A stretch of DNA of 64,000 nt. It comes from Luidia sarsii. Lineage: Eukaryota > Echinodermata > Asteroidea > Paxillosida > Luidiidae. The stretch is taken from assembly GCA_949987565.1 (NCBI GenBank), contig OX465110.1, positions 17,710,394 through 17,774,393 of the forward strand, read 5' to 3'. The notes below the pieces were generated by a model. That model was not told the origin of the DNA and did no database searches. It saw nothing but the letters and a program-made list of their open reading frames with translations. Below are positions 1-12,400 of this stretch, in pieces. Numbering within the stretch: position 1 is the first letter of the stretch; every line of letters starts with the position of its first letter. The position numbers and the translations under genes were made by a program.

Positions 1-375
1 TGGGTTTGGGTTTGGGGTTGGGGTTGGGGTTGGGGTTGGGGTTGGGGTTGAGGTTTGGGTTTGGGTTTGGGTTTGAAGTTGGGGTTGGGGTTGGGGTTGG
101 GGTTTGGGTTTGGGTTTGGGGTTTGGGGTTGGAGTTGGAGTTGGGGTTGGGGTTGGGTTTGGGGTTGGGGTTGGGGTTGGGGGTTGGGTTTGGGGTTGGG
201 GTTGGGGTTGGGGGTTGGGGTTGGGTTGGGTTGGGGTTTGGGGGATGGGGGTTGGGGTCGGGGTTGGAGTTGAGGTTGGGGTTGGAGTTGGGGTTGGGGT
301 TGGGGTTGGGGTTGGGAGTTGGGGTTGGGAGTTGGGGGTTGAGGGGTCGGGGTTGGGATTGGGATTGGGGTCGGT
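1..375. repeat. Degenerate (TTGGGG)n array
   Basis: The tract is made of TTGGGG and TTTGGG units with scattered changes. The plus strand is G-rich with many G3-4 runs and could form G-quadruplexes in DNA. The coiled-coil transcript carries the C-rich strand. The Gly/Leu/Val reading frames here are repeat artefacts. Confidence 0.95.
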
Positions 376-387
376 GCTGTGACTTAC

Positions 388-483
388 CTCCTCCTTGTTC
401 TTGCGTCTCATCTCCTCTATGTCCAGCTGTGCCTTGGTGATAGACTCCTCCAGCCTCTTCATCATGTTGGTCTGCCTCTGGAT
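388..483 (-). CDS. Coiled-coil gene exon 24 (last in window)
   Basis: This exon has 32 codons, [20 protein letters not shown] to RRKNKEE. The acceptor is CTTTCAG and the donor GTAAGTCAC. The (TTGGGG)n array begins just past the donor, and the gene continues beyond base 1. Confidence 0.85.
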
Positions 484-3400
484 CTGAAAGCGATGAAACC
501 AACAGAGGCCCGGCGAATCAATAAAACAAAATGATCACTTTAGAAAACAAATTGAAATTTGCGTACCAGTGCTTCAACCACCAGAGCTCTCCATATCCTA
601 TTGTAAGTTTTTCTCCTTTATCATTCAACCTTTAGAGAAAGGTCCTGCTAGGATCGAAAACGTCAGGCCCTTCCAACTTTTGACTGATCGGAATAAAATT
701 TAAAAAAAGGTAAGAAAGGTTTCATCACGCAAAAACTCAATTATTGTCAGTTGTGGTGAATTTTTTTTTTTTTTTTTTTTTTTTTTTTCACAAACTGCCA
801 GCTACATGTTCTTGAGCACCCAAATCCAATTTTAGAGCTCCGATTTTTTCATTCACCTACCTCGGTCGTCTTTTCCTGGTTCCGGTTTTTCAGCTTGGCA
901 TTTTCGCCGTTCAGCTTCTTGAGGAGTCCGTCTCTCTCCGCCATCTGCGAGCGACGATGGAAGAGTTCCGAAATAAAGCAAAAAGAAGTCATTTGGGTCT
1001 TTCGATTTAAAAAAAAAAAAATTCTACTAGGGGTGAAGATGGCAAATACTCGGAGGGTAAGAGGTGAATTTAACAGCACCACTGGAATGATGCATTTGTA
1101 ACTACACATGCAATGGATATCCCATCGTGAGTTGTGACGGACCCTATGGTTTTTGGCTCAGGAGTTTGCAATTGCTCATAAGCTAACGATGAGTCGGACT
1201 GAGATAAGGTTTGAAGGCTTGCATGGTGCCTGTTTGACATAAAATGAAAAAAAATAAAAAAATAAAAAAAATAAATAAAATCATGCCATTTCTGGACATC
1301 TGGAAATTTCCGGAAATCTTACAACCCTGTTGCATGTTGCTACAGCCACAGGTCCGACGTCTTTCTCTCACCTTGGCCAGAAAGTCCTTGTGCTGCTGAT
1401 GGAGACTGTCGGCATCCGATTTGAGCTCCTGAATAACATCCTCCTTGTCCTTCACCTAATCAAAGAGAGCCAAAGAAAACAAAATAACCCTCCCTGTCTT
1501 TATCGATTCTCTTTTGATTGATTACAAATAGCAAAGATGAGCGAGGGCGCTGTTTAGTTGGCGGATGTTAGTCTGGAGCAGATTGACTCCTCCCATCACT
1601 TTCGATCACCTTCCTCAACCTCAACCCCAACTCCAACCCCATCCCCTACCTGGTGTGAACATCTTCTTTTTTTTTTTAATGAATTTTAAAGCAACCCGTC
1701 TGGATCTCGGATTCGAACCTGGGACCTCTGGCCAATGTAGCGGCATGCTAAGCACCTGAGCTACCCAGCCCTTAGGTGGCAGGGTTAAATAGTCAACTAG
1801 TCTTTGCTAGGGGGGGTGGAGGCGCCAGTCAGAAGCATTTAAAACCATTAACTGTCGTACATCTCCAGGGATCACGCCTGCCGTTTTCACGGCGCAAGCC
1901 AGAAGCATTTAGAACCTAAACTGCCGTATATCTCCAGGGATCACGCCCGCCGTTTTCGTATCAGATGGAAACAACAAATCAGTTGTAAAACCTGGCTAAA
2001 GCAGCTCGGGAAATCGCACACAAAGTGTATTGCAGCTGTTCAAAACCAGAAGTAAAGAGACGGATCCATTCGATCTCACAGGTCGTCTTATCGTCTATCG
2101 GGGAGTTTTCTGGGGGACGGCTGCACTCACGTTCTGCTGGAGGCTCTCCTCTCTGAACTGCGTCGACTGGAAGTCGCTGGTCAAGTCCTGCAGGGCCTGC
2201 TCAAGACGGTCCACCTGGAAAAAAAAACCCAAGCAATTAATGCCACAAAGAGCCAGAGTGAGTGGAGAACATTGATTCACCATCAACTTTCAGCATATGA
2301 ACATCAGCCTTTTTCAAATCAATTTTTGTCTGAGAGATATTGTAGCACACATTGTTGGTTGGTGGTGTTTCCCAAAGGGAATGGCAGATTTTTTCTTTCC
2401 TTCTCTCCCTCCCTGCCTCCCTCTCTCCATCCCACCTACCTCGTCCCTAGCCCCTCTGTGCATCCTCCTCATCTCCTCTATCTCCTGCTCCATGATCTGG
2501 ATGCTCTCGTCTCTGACAATCCCCTCCTCCCTCTCTACCCCTTCTCCCCACCTCCCTGCTTCCCCCTCCCTTGCCTCCCTCTCTCCACCTTTTCCGATCT
2601 CTGCCTCTCTTCTCCCTTCCTGCCTCCCTCCTCCTTCCCTCTTTCATGTCCTCCCTCTGTCCCTCCCTCCTTCCCCTCCTTCCCTTCCTCCCTCTTTCTC
2701 CCTCGTTCCCTTCCTCCCTCTCTCCCTCCCTCCTTCCCCTTCTCCCTCTCTCCCTCCCTCCTTCTCCTTCTCCATCCCCCTCCCTTCCTCCCTCCCTTCC
2801 TCCCTCTCTCTCTCCCTCCCTTCCTCCCTTCCTGCCTCCCTCCTCCCTCTCTTCCTCCCTTCCTGCCTCCCTCCTCCCTCTCTTCCTCCCTCTCTTTCTC
2901 CCTCCTTCTCCATCCCCGGTCCCTTCCTCCCTCTCACCCTGCTACCTACCTCGTCCCTAGCCCCTCCGTGCATCCTCCTCATCTCCCCTATCTCCTGCTC
3001 CATCATCTGGATGCTCTCGTCTCTGGCCCTCACCTCGCTCTGCGCCTTCTTCAGCTGGTGTCGGAGCTGCTCCAGGGACAACTCCTGCAAATCGGTGGCG
3101 ACAATTTCGGAACGTCAAATCGCCATTTTGGGGGCCGTTTCAGTCTTGTTTTTTTTTTTTTTTTTTTTTTTTTTTTCCCGGTTGGAAACCGAAAGCACTG
3201 ACCTGCTTGGAGAGATTCTCCTCAGACTTGCTGACTTGCTCTCTCAGCGCGGTCTGCTCGTTCTTCATTCGCTGCATCGTCTCGTCCCGACGCGAGACCT
3301 GTCACAGGGAAGAACCAGGACGGAAGAGAATATGGGGAAGCCAGAAAAATGAGAGTTTGTGCACCAACGACAGGAGCTGGCAGAGCACACGGGTCTAGAG

Positions 3401-6400
3401 GCTTGCATTCGGAGGAAGCGTCAAATGGCCCGCACTCGGGCAAAAGCACTGGGCACAGTGTCTAATTGCACGTTGAGTAGGGCAAAACCCTCGTCGGAGT
3501 ACACTCTCCTCGACGCAAAACCATATCATACCTACGATGATTCGAATCCACCAGATTCGAATCCACCACATGACCTCGACCAGCTCGGTGGTCCAGTTGT
3601 GAAGACGTCTGCACAGGAAAGCAGGGGTCGCTGGTTCCAATCCTGTCCGAGCCGCCTGCATCTTATTTTCAGCAGGCAATCGGCCAAAGCACTGAGCAGA
3701 CGGCGTTTAAATTGCACATTGAGTAGGACCCTTTCTCTAAAACCCGGCTAAGGCTTCGACTTCGTCTCTGTTACCCAAAAAGCTGAAAACACAGGTTGAA
3801 GTTCTTTACTGAAGTTGACTCTTTGGATTCTTAAAAAAAAAAAAAAAAAGCAGTGTAACATTCAGAGACGATGCCAAAGGCCTCCTTGTGCTTGAAAATG
3901 GATGAAAGACACGGAGATAAAGCCAGAGCCTAAGCCGGGTTTTGGAAAAGAATGGGCATAAGGCAAACCCTTATAAAAGTGAAGTAAAATTGTATCATCG
4001 TCTATTGTCTTCACCTCAACGGAGAGTACGTCCTGCTCACTCTGGGCGGTGATCTGTGCAGCCTGGATTCTAGCGGCCATCCGGCCGTTCTCCTCCATGG
4101 TGTCCTGTAGCTGCTGCTTGGTCTTCCTCAGCTCAGACTCCATCTGGGACAGGGAGGTCTTCTTTCTGGCCAACTGTGACAGAGAGACAGAGAGAGAGAG
4201 GAGAGAGAGAGAGGGGGGGAGGGAAAGAGAGGGGGAGGGAGAGAAGGGCAGAGAGAGAGATGGGAAGAGAGAGAGAGAGGGGGGTAGAGAGAGAGAAGGG
4301 AAGAGAGAGAGATGGGAAGAGAGAGAGATGGGGGAGGGAGAGAGAGAGGGAGATGGGAGAGAGAGAGGGGGAAGAGAAAGAGGGGAAGAGAGAGATAAGA
4401 CACAGAGAGAAAGAGCAAGGGAGAGCGAGGGATAGAGAGGGATAGAGAGAGAAAGATGGAGAGAGAGGGAGAGAGAGGGGGAGGGAGAGAAAGAGGGAGA
4501 TGAGAGAGAGAGAGGGGGAAGAGAAAGAGGAGAGAGGGGAGAGAGAGGGAGAGAGAGAGAAAAAGAGAAGAGTGGGAGAGAGAGGGGGGAAGAGAGAGAG
4601 GGTGAAGAGAGAGAGAGAGTTAGAAGAGAGAGAGAAGAAAGAGAGGAGAAAGAGAGAGGGAGGGGGAGAGAGAGAGGAGAGAGAGAGGGGGACAGAGAGA
4701 GAAAGAGAGGGGAAGAGAGGGGGGAAGAGAGAGTTGGAAGACAGAGAGGAAAGAGAGGAGAAAGAGAGAGGAAGAGAGGGAGAGAGGGAGAGAGGGAGAG
4801 AGGGGGAGGGAGAGAGAGGGGAAGGGAGAGAAAAAGAGAGATTGGAAGAGGGAGAGGACGAGTGAGAGAAAGTGGGGAGAGAGAGAGGGAGAGAGAGGGA
4901 GAGAGAGGGAGAGAGAGAACAGTTTACTTTTTTTTGTTCGCCCTGCGATTATGCTGCCTTGAGAGGGTATTTCATGAATCGTCAATGTCACATCAAATAA
5001 AGGTGTTGAGACTCGCCTCTTCACAGAGTCGTCGCTTCTCCTCCAGGGAGGAGGCGTGGCCGGAGGTCAGGGCTTGCAGGGCGTCCTCGGCTTGCCGGCA
5101 CTCGTCCTGGGTAGTTCTCAGCTGCTTCTGCAGAGTCTGGATCATCTCCTCCCGTTTCCCCAACTTCAGAGGGCCCCAAACAATTATAGAATGAAATAAA
5201 TAAATAAATAGCGCAGACAAATAGGCTGGATTGGGATATGAATCAGGGACGTGATAGGATTGGGATATGAATGGGAGACAATTTGACTGGATTGGGATAT
5301 GAACGGGAGACTATTTGACTGGATTGGGATATGAACGGGTGACAATTTGACTGGATTGGAATATGAACGGGAGACAATTTGACTGGATTGGGATATGAAA
5401 GTGAGACCTCCGCTCCTTACCAGCGCTCTTACCATCTGAGCTACATGTGTATCTCTAGCCCTTAGATATACTAGATGGGGGCATCCATCTTGATATTTGC
5501 ATTTTGGTAATTTTAGTCAAATAAGCAGTTTGCAATATATTTTTATATTTAATACTGTAAAAAAAAATATAAAAAAAATAAATCAACATTCAGGAGGGCC
5601 TGACATTTCAAGAGTCCTACATGTATTAGGGTCCTCCTAATTTTTGATATTTGCATTTTGGTCATGTAAGCAGTTTGCCAATTTTTTTGCACATTACGCT
5701 AAAAAAACCACCCCAACAACAACCAAATGTCCTACCTGGGACTGGCTCTTGGTCAGGCAGTCCTGCAGGTTAGCCCTCTCGGCCTCGGTGGCCTGAAGAG
5801 CGCCCTCTTTGACGGTCAGCTCCGTCTGGAGGCCGGCCACTTTGGTCTGGGTGGTGTCCACGGTCCACTGGGCCTCGGTCAGCTACGGTCGAGGAACGAA
5901 GAAAGAAGAAAAAAAACCAATTTGACTTCAAACAGGATTTAAAGATCGAGTGTGTGGGGGAGGGAACTTGTCAATCTTTGCCTGTCTGTAAAGGAACCAT
6001 TTTTCCTTCATTTTCTAACATCTAAATTGAAGATTTTATAGATCGAGTGGAGAAATTGTCAATCTTTGCCTGTCTGAAAAGGAACCATTTTTCCTTCATT
6101 TTCTAACATCTACCGTAAATTGAAGATTTTATAGATCGAGTGGAGAAATTGTCAATCTTTGCCTGTCTGAAAAGGAACCATTTTTCCTTCATTTTCTAAC
6201 ATCTAAATTGAAGATTTTATAGATCGAGTGGAGAAATTGTCAATCTTTGCCTGTCTGGAAAGGAACCATTTTTCCTTCATTTTCTAAAATCTAAATTGAA
6301 GATTTTATATATCGAGTGGAGAAATTGTCAATCTTTGCTTGTCTGAAAAGGAACCATTTTTCCTTCATTTTCTAAAATCTAAATTGAAGGTTTTATAGAT

Positions 6401-9400
6401 CAAGTGGAGAAATTGTCAATATTTGCCTGTCTGAAAAGGAACATTTTTCCTTTATTTTCTAAAATCTAAATTGAAGGTTTTATAGATTGAGTTTTATTAA
6501 CCGCTGCGTGGAATGTCAAAAGCCGGGTTGGGAATTGTCTACTGCGGCCTCACCTTGGCTTCCGAGGTCTTAAAGTCCAGCCGCAGCTGCTGCAGCACCT
6601 CGCCGCGGTGCTGCACCTGCACCAGGCAGTCCTGGTGCTGCTCCTCCAGCGCCTTCAGGCTGTCTCGCAGCTGCATGATGGTGTCGTGGCGCTCGGCAAC
6701 CTGTGAGAGAGACCCCGCCCCGACGACGAGATAGTTGCGATTGGGAGAGATGGAGAAATAAGACTTAAGGCTCGAGATGGAGAACATGAAAATGAGAAAG
6801 ACAGATTGACAGAGTGGGAGACAGAGAAGCAGAATGAGAGAGAGAAGGGGAGGGGAGGGAGAGAGAGATACAGGGAGAGAGAGAAAAAGAGAGAGAACAA
6901 GAGGGAAAGAGGGGAAAGTGAGAGAGAGAGGCAGAGAGAGAGTGGCACGGAGATAGAGAGGGAGAGAGAGAGAAATAAAGAGAGAGCAAGAGGGAAAGAG
7001 GGGGAAGTGAGAGAGAGAGGGAGGGGAGAGGGACAGGGAGGAAGGGAGGGAGGAAGAGAGAAGAGAAAGAGAGAGTGAAAGACAGAGACAGAGAGGAAGG
7101 GAAAGACGGGGAGAGAGGTAGACAGGAGAAAGAAAAGTGAAATAGAAATACCAGAGAAAGAGGAAAAAGGATATAAACTTTTAGATTTTACACAATTACT
7201 ACTACAGTGGAACGTCGCTATAACGAACGCCGATACACCGAGCATTCAGCTATAACGAAAATGCCCTTTGGCTCCCGATGTGGCCGCAACTGGGATTAAC
7301 GAACAACCGCTATACGAAAAAAACTTTCATGGATCCCGGGATGTTCGTTATTGAGACGTTCCACAGTACTTTTTCAGGGGCTTCTGTTCTCACTGGAAGA
7401 TCCTCCCCCCGCCTCACCTCTTCAGTCAGAGCCTTCCGGGTGTCCTCGGAGGTGGAGGAGAGAGCGCCCACCTGACGGATCAGTTTGTCCGCCTGGGCCC
7501 GCTGCTCGTCGCACTGGGCCTGGCTCTGGCTCAGGTCGCGGTGCAGCTCCCGGATGGTGCACTCCCGCATGGCGCCCTCGCCCAGCGCCACCTGCAGCTG
7601 CCGACTGACCTCGGCCAGGTCCCCCTCCAGGTGGCCCATCTCCTCCTCGTTCTTCTGCAGCTGTAGGTGTGCGCGCGTGTGTGTGTGGGTGTGTGTGCGT
7701 GTGTGTGGGGAGAGAGATGGGGTACCAGACCGAGATCAATTTTTGAATGAGACTGGTGCTGTCTTCCAGTCATGCCATGGGGGGAAAAATAGGGGGAGGC
7801 AGGGTACCAGACCGAGATCAATATTGAATGAGACTGGTGCTGTCTTCCGGTCATGCCATTGGGGGGGGGGGCAATAGGGGAGGCAGGGTACCAGACCCAG
7901 ATCAATTTTTGAATGAGACTGGTGCCGTCTTCCACTCATTCCGTTGGAGGGCAATAGGGGAAGGCGGGGCACCAGACTAGTGTCGCTTGAATGAGACTGA
8001 TGCCGTGTTCCAATCACTACACGTATTACGTATGGCAATGTGGGAGACGGGGTACCACACCGGGGTCAACTGAATGAGACTGATGCTGTGTTGCAGTTAC
8101 AATCACAGGGAGCCATTAGGAACATGGGGTACAAGACCATGATGGAGACCAACCAAATAAAGGAGCATTCAGAGGGCCTGACATTTTGATCCTGCGGGAC
8201 CCTCTCCTCAAAGTTTTCTGCCTTTGAAAGACGGTCCCGCTACGTTCAGAACATCATTCCCTCTGAACTTTTGTGGTTTGCACTTGGGTCATTAGTCAGT
8301 GAGCAATTTTTGTTTACATATCTTAAAGGCCCAATACAACGTTGGGAAGATCGGAAAACATCGATGTCCACAGATTGCCTTTTAATTTACACAGTTTGTA
8401 GATGGTCATGCTGTACTTTTTGAGAAATCTTCACTCTAACATCGACAAATACTTTATTACTCTCGAGTAATAAACTATTTTTTACACTACAGAACGGTGC
8501 AAAAACCATGATGGTTTTTTGCCCTTTTCTACTTTCTCAGATTTGCATTTGAGCTAAAACCGTCGCAGGATTTCTTTTTGGGGAGAATGTTTAATGTTTT
8601 TAACACACAAACTGTGGCAATCTTTTGACTTTTACCAGTGTACTGTATAGGGCCTTTAAAGGTGCACGTCAGTTTTAATAGTCCCCCGCAAAAAAGACAA
8701 ACCACATTTCCACAAACATGCCACACAGGAATTCATCACACAAAGTTTAAAAAAGAAACAGAAAAAAGAAGAAGAGAGAAATGGAAAGAGAACGAGAAGT
8801 TGAGTTTTTAAGAATAACAGAGCCCTGCGTCCTACTGTCTGGCCAGTACCTTTCTGGTTTTCTTCTCCAGCTGATCCTGGAGGTTGAGGGCGCTGCGTTG
8901 CTGCGCTTCCAACTGATTTACAAACAGAGGCAAACAGACAAACTAACAACCAAACGCACTGACTAGGAGGACACGTTTGCACAAATCTACTCCAGCAAAT
9001 TTAGCACGGCCTCATTCAAATTCAAAGAGGCTTTGCCCCGAGTGCTCAGTGCTTTGCCCGGTGCCCGATAAAAATGTTTCAGGCAGCTCGGAAAAGATTC
9101 AAACACACGACTCCCGCTTTCTAGTACAGACGTCTTTACCACTTCACCTGAGCGTACCACCAAGCTGGTCGAGGTCGTGTGGTGGATTTGAATAATGTAT
9201 AGCAGCCTAATTCTCAAAATATTTCGCTGTTTGAATCCGGCAGAAACTTTCAACCTTTCAGAAAGTGATTTTGTTTTTTGGGGTGGTAGGATTGAAACGT
9301 TCCCCAACCCCCTTCAATAATATTTTCCCCAGAAAATATTGTGATGGTTACTTGAAGTCAATCAACCAAATTCTAATTAGTTGACTAATAGAGAGAGTTG

Positions 9401-12400
9401 AGGCTCCTAAAGCATTTTCAATCCTGTTGGTTTGCTAAGGAGCAAATGGTAAAGCTTAATCAACTCAAATCATATTACTTGGCAAATTATTATTATTATT
9501 TTTTTTTTTGGCAAAGCAACCAAAAGATGAGGCAGGAAGCATGCATCTTTTTTCACCAGGGATTTATTTTTTCACGATCTTGTGCCTGACTGTCAATTTG
9601 ATTTGAGCAAACCCATCGGACCTTACGATCGATCGCAAGACGATGAGCGATGCACAGAAACCATACGGCCAATTTCAACTTATGATGGGTTATCCATCGT
9701 ATTAAGTTGAGTTACTATGCATCTTACGGCTCTGTGAAATCCAACCCCCGATATATATATACTGGACATGGAGTGTGAGAGTCCCTTTAATTGAAGATCT
9801 ATCCTGCCACACTAAGAGGTAGCCGTGGTGGGAGTCGATGAGGTTAAGGATTAAAGGGGAAACGCAACCCTGATTGCGGTTTTAGTATACCTCTTTGGTT
9901 TGTCTCTCCACCTGCTGCTGAAAGGTTTGGGCTCGTCTGTCTTGAGTGTCCGACTGACAGACCACACGCGCCACGTATTAGTACAAAGTGGAGAAAGACA
10001 AGAGTGCTTTAACAGAAGACTATCACAAGGAAGGATAGACCGAGTGACTTGGGAAGTATCCCTTGAATATGCAACCCGGTACAGCATAATGAGGATTCTC
10101 GTCCAAACGTCCAATTCTCGTCCAAATTTTTGAGCACCTTATCAACTTTGCAGCGATATCAAAAACGTTTCCATCCTTTGCCGAAATCCACAGTTACGAC
10201 GCGAGAAATATGCGCAGTCATGGAAACCACTTTTCGAGAAAAAACGGCTCTAAAATTCATGCACACGGCACGCCGACAGTGACTGCATCGCACGCGCAGA
10301 CACACTTATGAATTCCCTGAATTTTCAATATTTTCAGACGTTTGTTGAACAATTTCTTGGGACAGACGATTCTCTTATACATTCGTTTTCCGAAAATGCA
10401 AACAAATCAAAATTGATTTCGACACGCATTTTGACAATACTTTCACTTTAAAACACCGTTTACTCAAAAAGGACTTTTGGAGTAGATGCCTCATTATGCC
10501 GTCTTAGGTCACAATTGTGACGCGCACTGTGAAAATGAGTCACTTCTTGCATAGCTATTTCCCACGCACTGGGCGACTGGAAGTTGTGGGCGCGAAACAA
10601 AATCCACAGATTAAATTGTCTGATTTACGTTGATTTGAGTCCATGCTTTCACATTTTGCAGATTGGAAACTTGATTTTTTAATCTGCAACTTGAAATAAA
10701 ACGAGTTTTTCGTGGTTTAAATCACCGATCGTGATTCCACCCGGAATGTGGCTCATTTTCACAAGGGCCCATCACAATCACTTAGCAAAGAAGAAATTGC
10801 AGAGCTAAGAAATGGAAAAGTGCAAAAAACCAATAGCGACTGTGCCAAGCGATCAAAACTGAAAACAAACACAAATGTGCATCACGATACAATTCACACT
10901 GCAAAGTGGCTGAAGCCGTGTCCGGGTCAGTGGCTATTACTACGGCTATTTGCTGTTGCCACGGACTACAATTGCTCTGCCTGCACTGAGGCATAGCCTG
11001 TGCACAGAGATGCACAGAAACGGCTACGGCTTTGTCCGCGGGATTGATCTTAAAACGGCTACGTCTTTGTCTACGGGATTGATCTTAAAACAGCTACGGC
11101 TTTGTCTACGGGATTAATCTTTACGTTCAAGATACATCCGTCTGAAAATCGGAGAATTTAAAGGTGGAATGTAGAGCTATTGTGTGGGGTCTTGCCATAG
11201 TCGCAGATAGCCATCAATTTGGAAAACGGGCCTCACTGAGAAAACTTCACCACAAAATACAAAAAAAACATCCAGACTGTAGTGACTGAAACAAATAATT
11301 GGATTTGATGAGTTGGCAGGCAAGTGAGACTTGGGGAGGGGGGGGGGGGTAGAGGATGGGGACGGGCAGGGTTGATTCGACCGGTCTACCTTGGACAGCG
11401 TGTTGTCGTAGCGTTCCTGTAGAGTCAGTACTTCCTTCCTCAGCATCTGTATGGAGTCGTCGCGCCTAGAAACCTGCCGGTTAAAAAAAAACCGCATACA
11501 GTGGAACATCGCCGTACCGAACGCCAATATACAGGACATTCGGCTGTTACGAACATGTCCTTTTGCTCCTGATTTTTGCATATAAAATATGCGGCTGTAA
11601 CAAACATGTCCTTTTGCTCCTGATTTTTGCATACAAAATATGCGGCCACAACTGCTATAATGAACGACGCTATACCAAACAATTTCCATGGATCCCGGGA
11701 TGTTGGTCATAGCTACGTTCCACTGTATTCCACTCTTATTGATTCATTTCGCAGGGTTTCTTTGCTCCCAATTGTTCAGCAAGTCAGGAAAAAAAAAAAC
11801 ATTAAAAATAATAATAAAAAAAGAAAGAAAACAAAATTATAAAAATTTGAAAAAAACCTGCGTGGCTGTCATGGGTACTGATGAGTGATCCGGCACAAAA
11901 GCGTTTGAGAGGGCGAGAGGTTCCACCGATAATTGTTCCTGGAAGATACAGTGCTCACACAGACCGGCTTTACAGTAGCCTCTACAAACAGCTCTGCAGC
12001 CGATTTCATCAAGCTCTTCGCAACTTGCGATCAATCGCACAGCGACGGGCGATGCACAGAAACCATGCGGCCTATCCCAATTTACGCTGGGTTACCGATC
12101 GTAAAGTTGAGTTGCGATGCATCGCAAGGGCTTTGTGAAATCCATCCCTTGATAATAATATAGTCCCTTTAATTGCAGATCTATCCTGCCACACTAAGGG
12201 ATGGCCTGGGTGAAAGTCGCTGAGGTTGGTTGGAGAAGGGTTACCGATTGTAAGTTGAGTTACTGTGCATCGTAAGGGCTTTGTGAAATCCACCCCTGGA
12301 TAATATAGTCCCTTTGATTGCGGATCTATCCAGCAACACTAAGGGATGGCTTTGGTGGGAGTCAATGAGGTTAGGGATGGGTTAACGATCGTAATTTTGA

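Noticed and set aside
6..440. Gly/Leu/Val-rich frames of 72-144 codons
   Set aside because: They are three phases of the TTGGGG repeat and overlap the real minus-strand exon 24.
2272..3352. Ser/Pro/Leu-rich frames over 300 codons
   Set aside because: They are produced by a CCCTCC tract and oppose genuine minus-strand exons 19 and 20.
4049..5024. Arg/Glu-rich and Leu/Ser-rich frames
   Set aside because: They come from a GA microsatellite; there is no codon structure.
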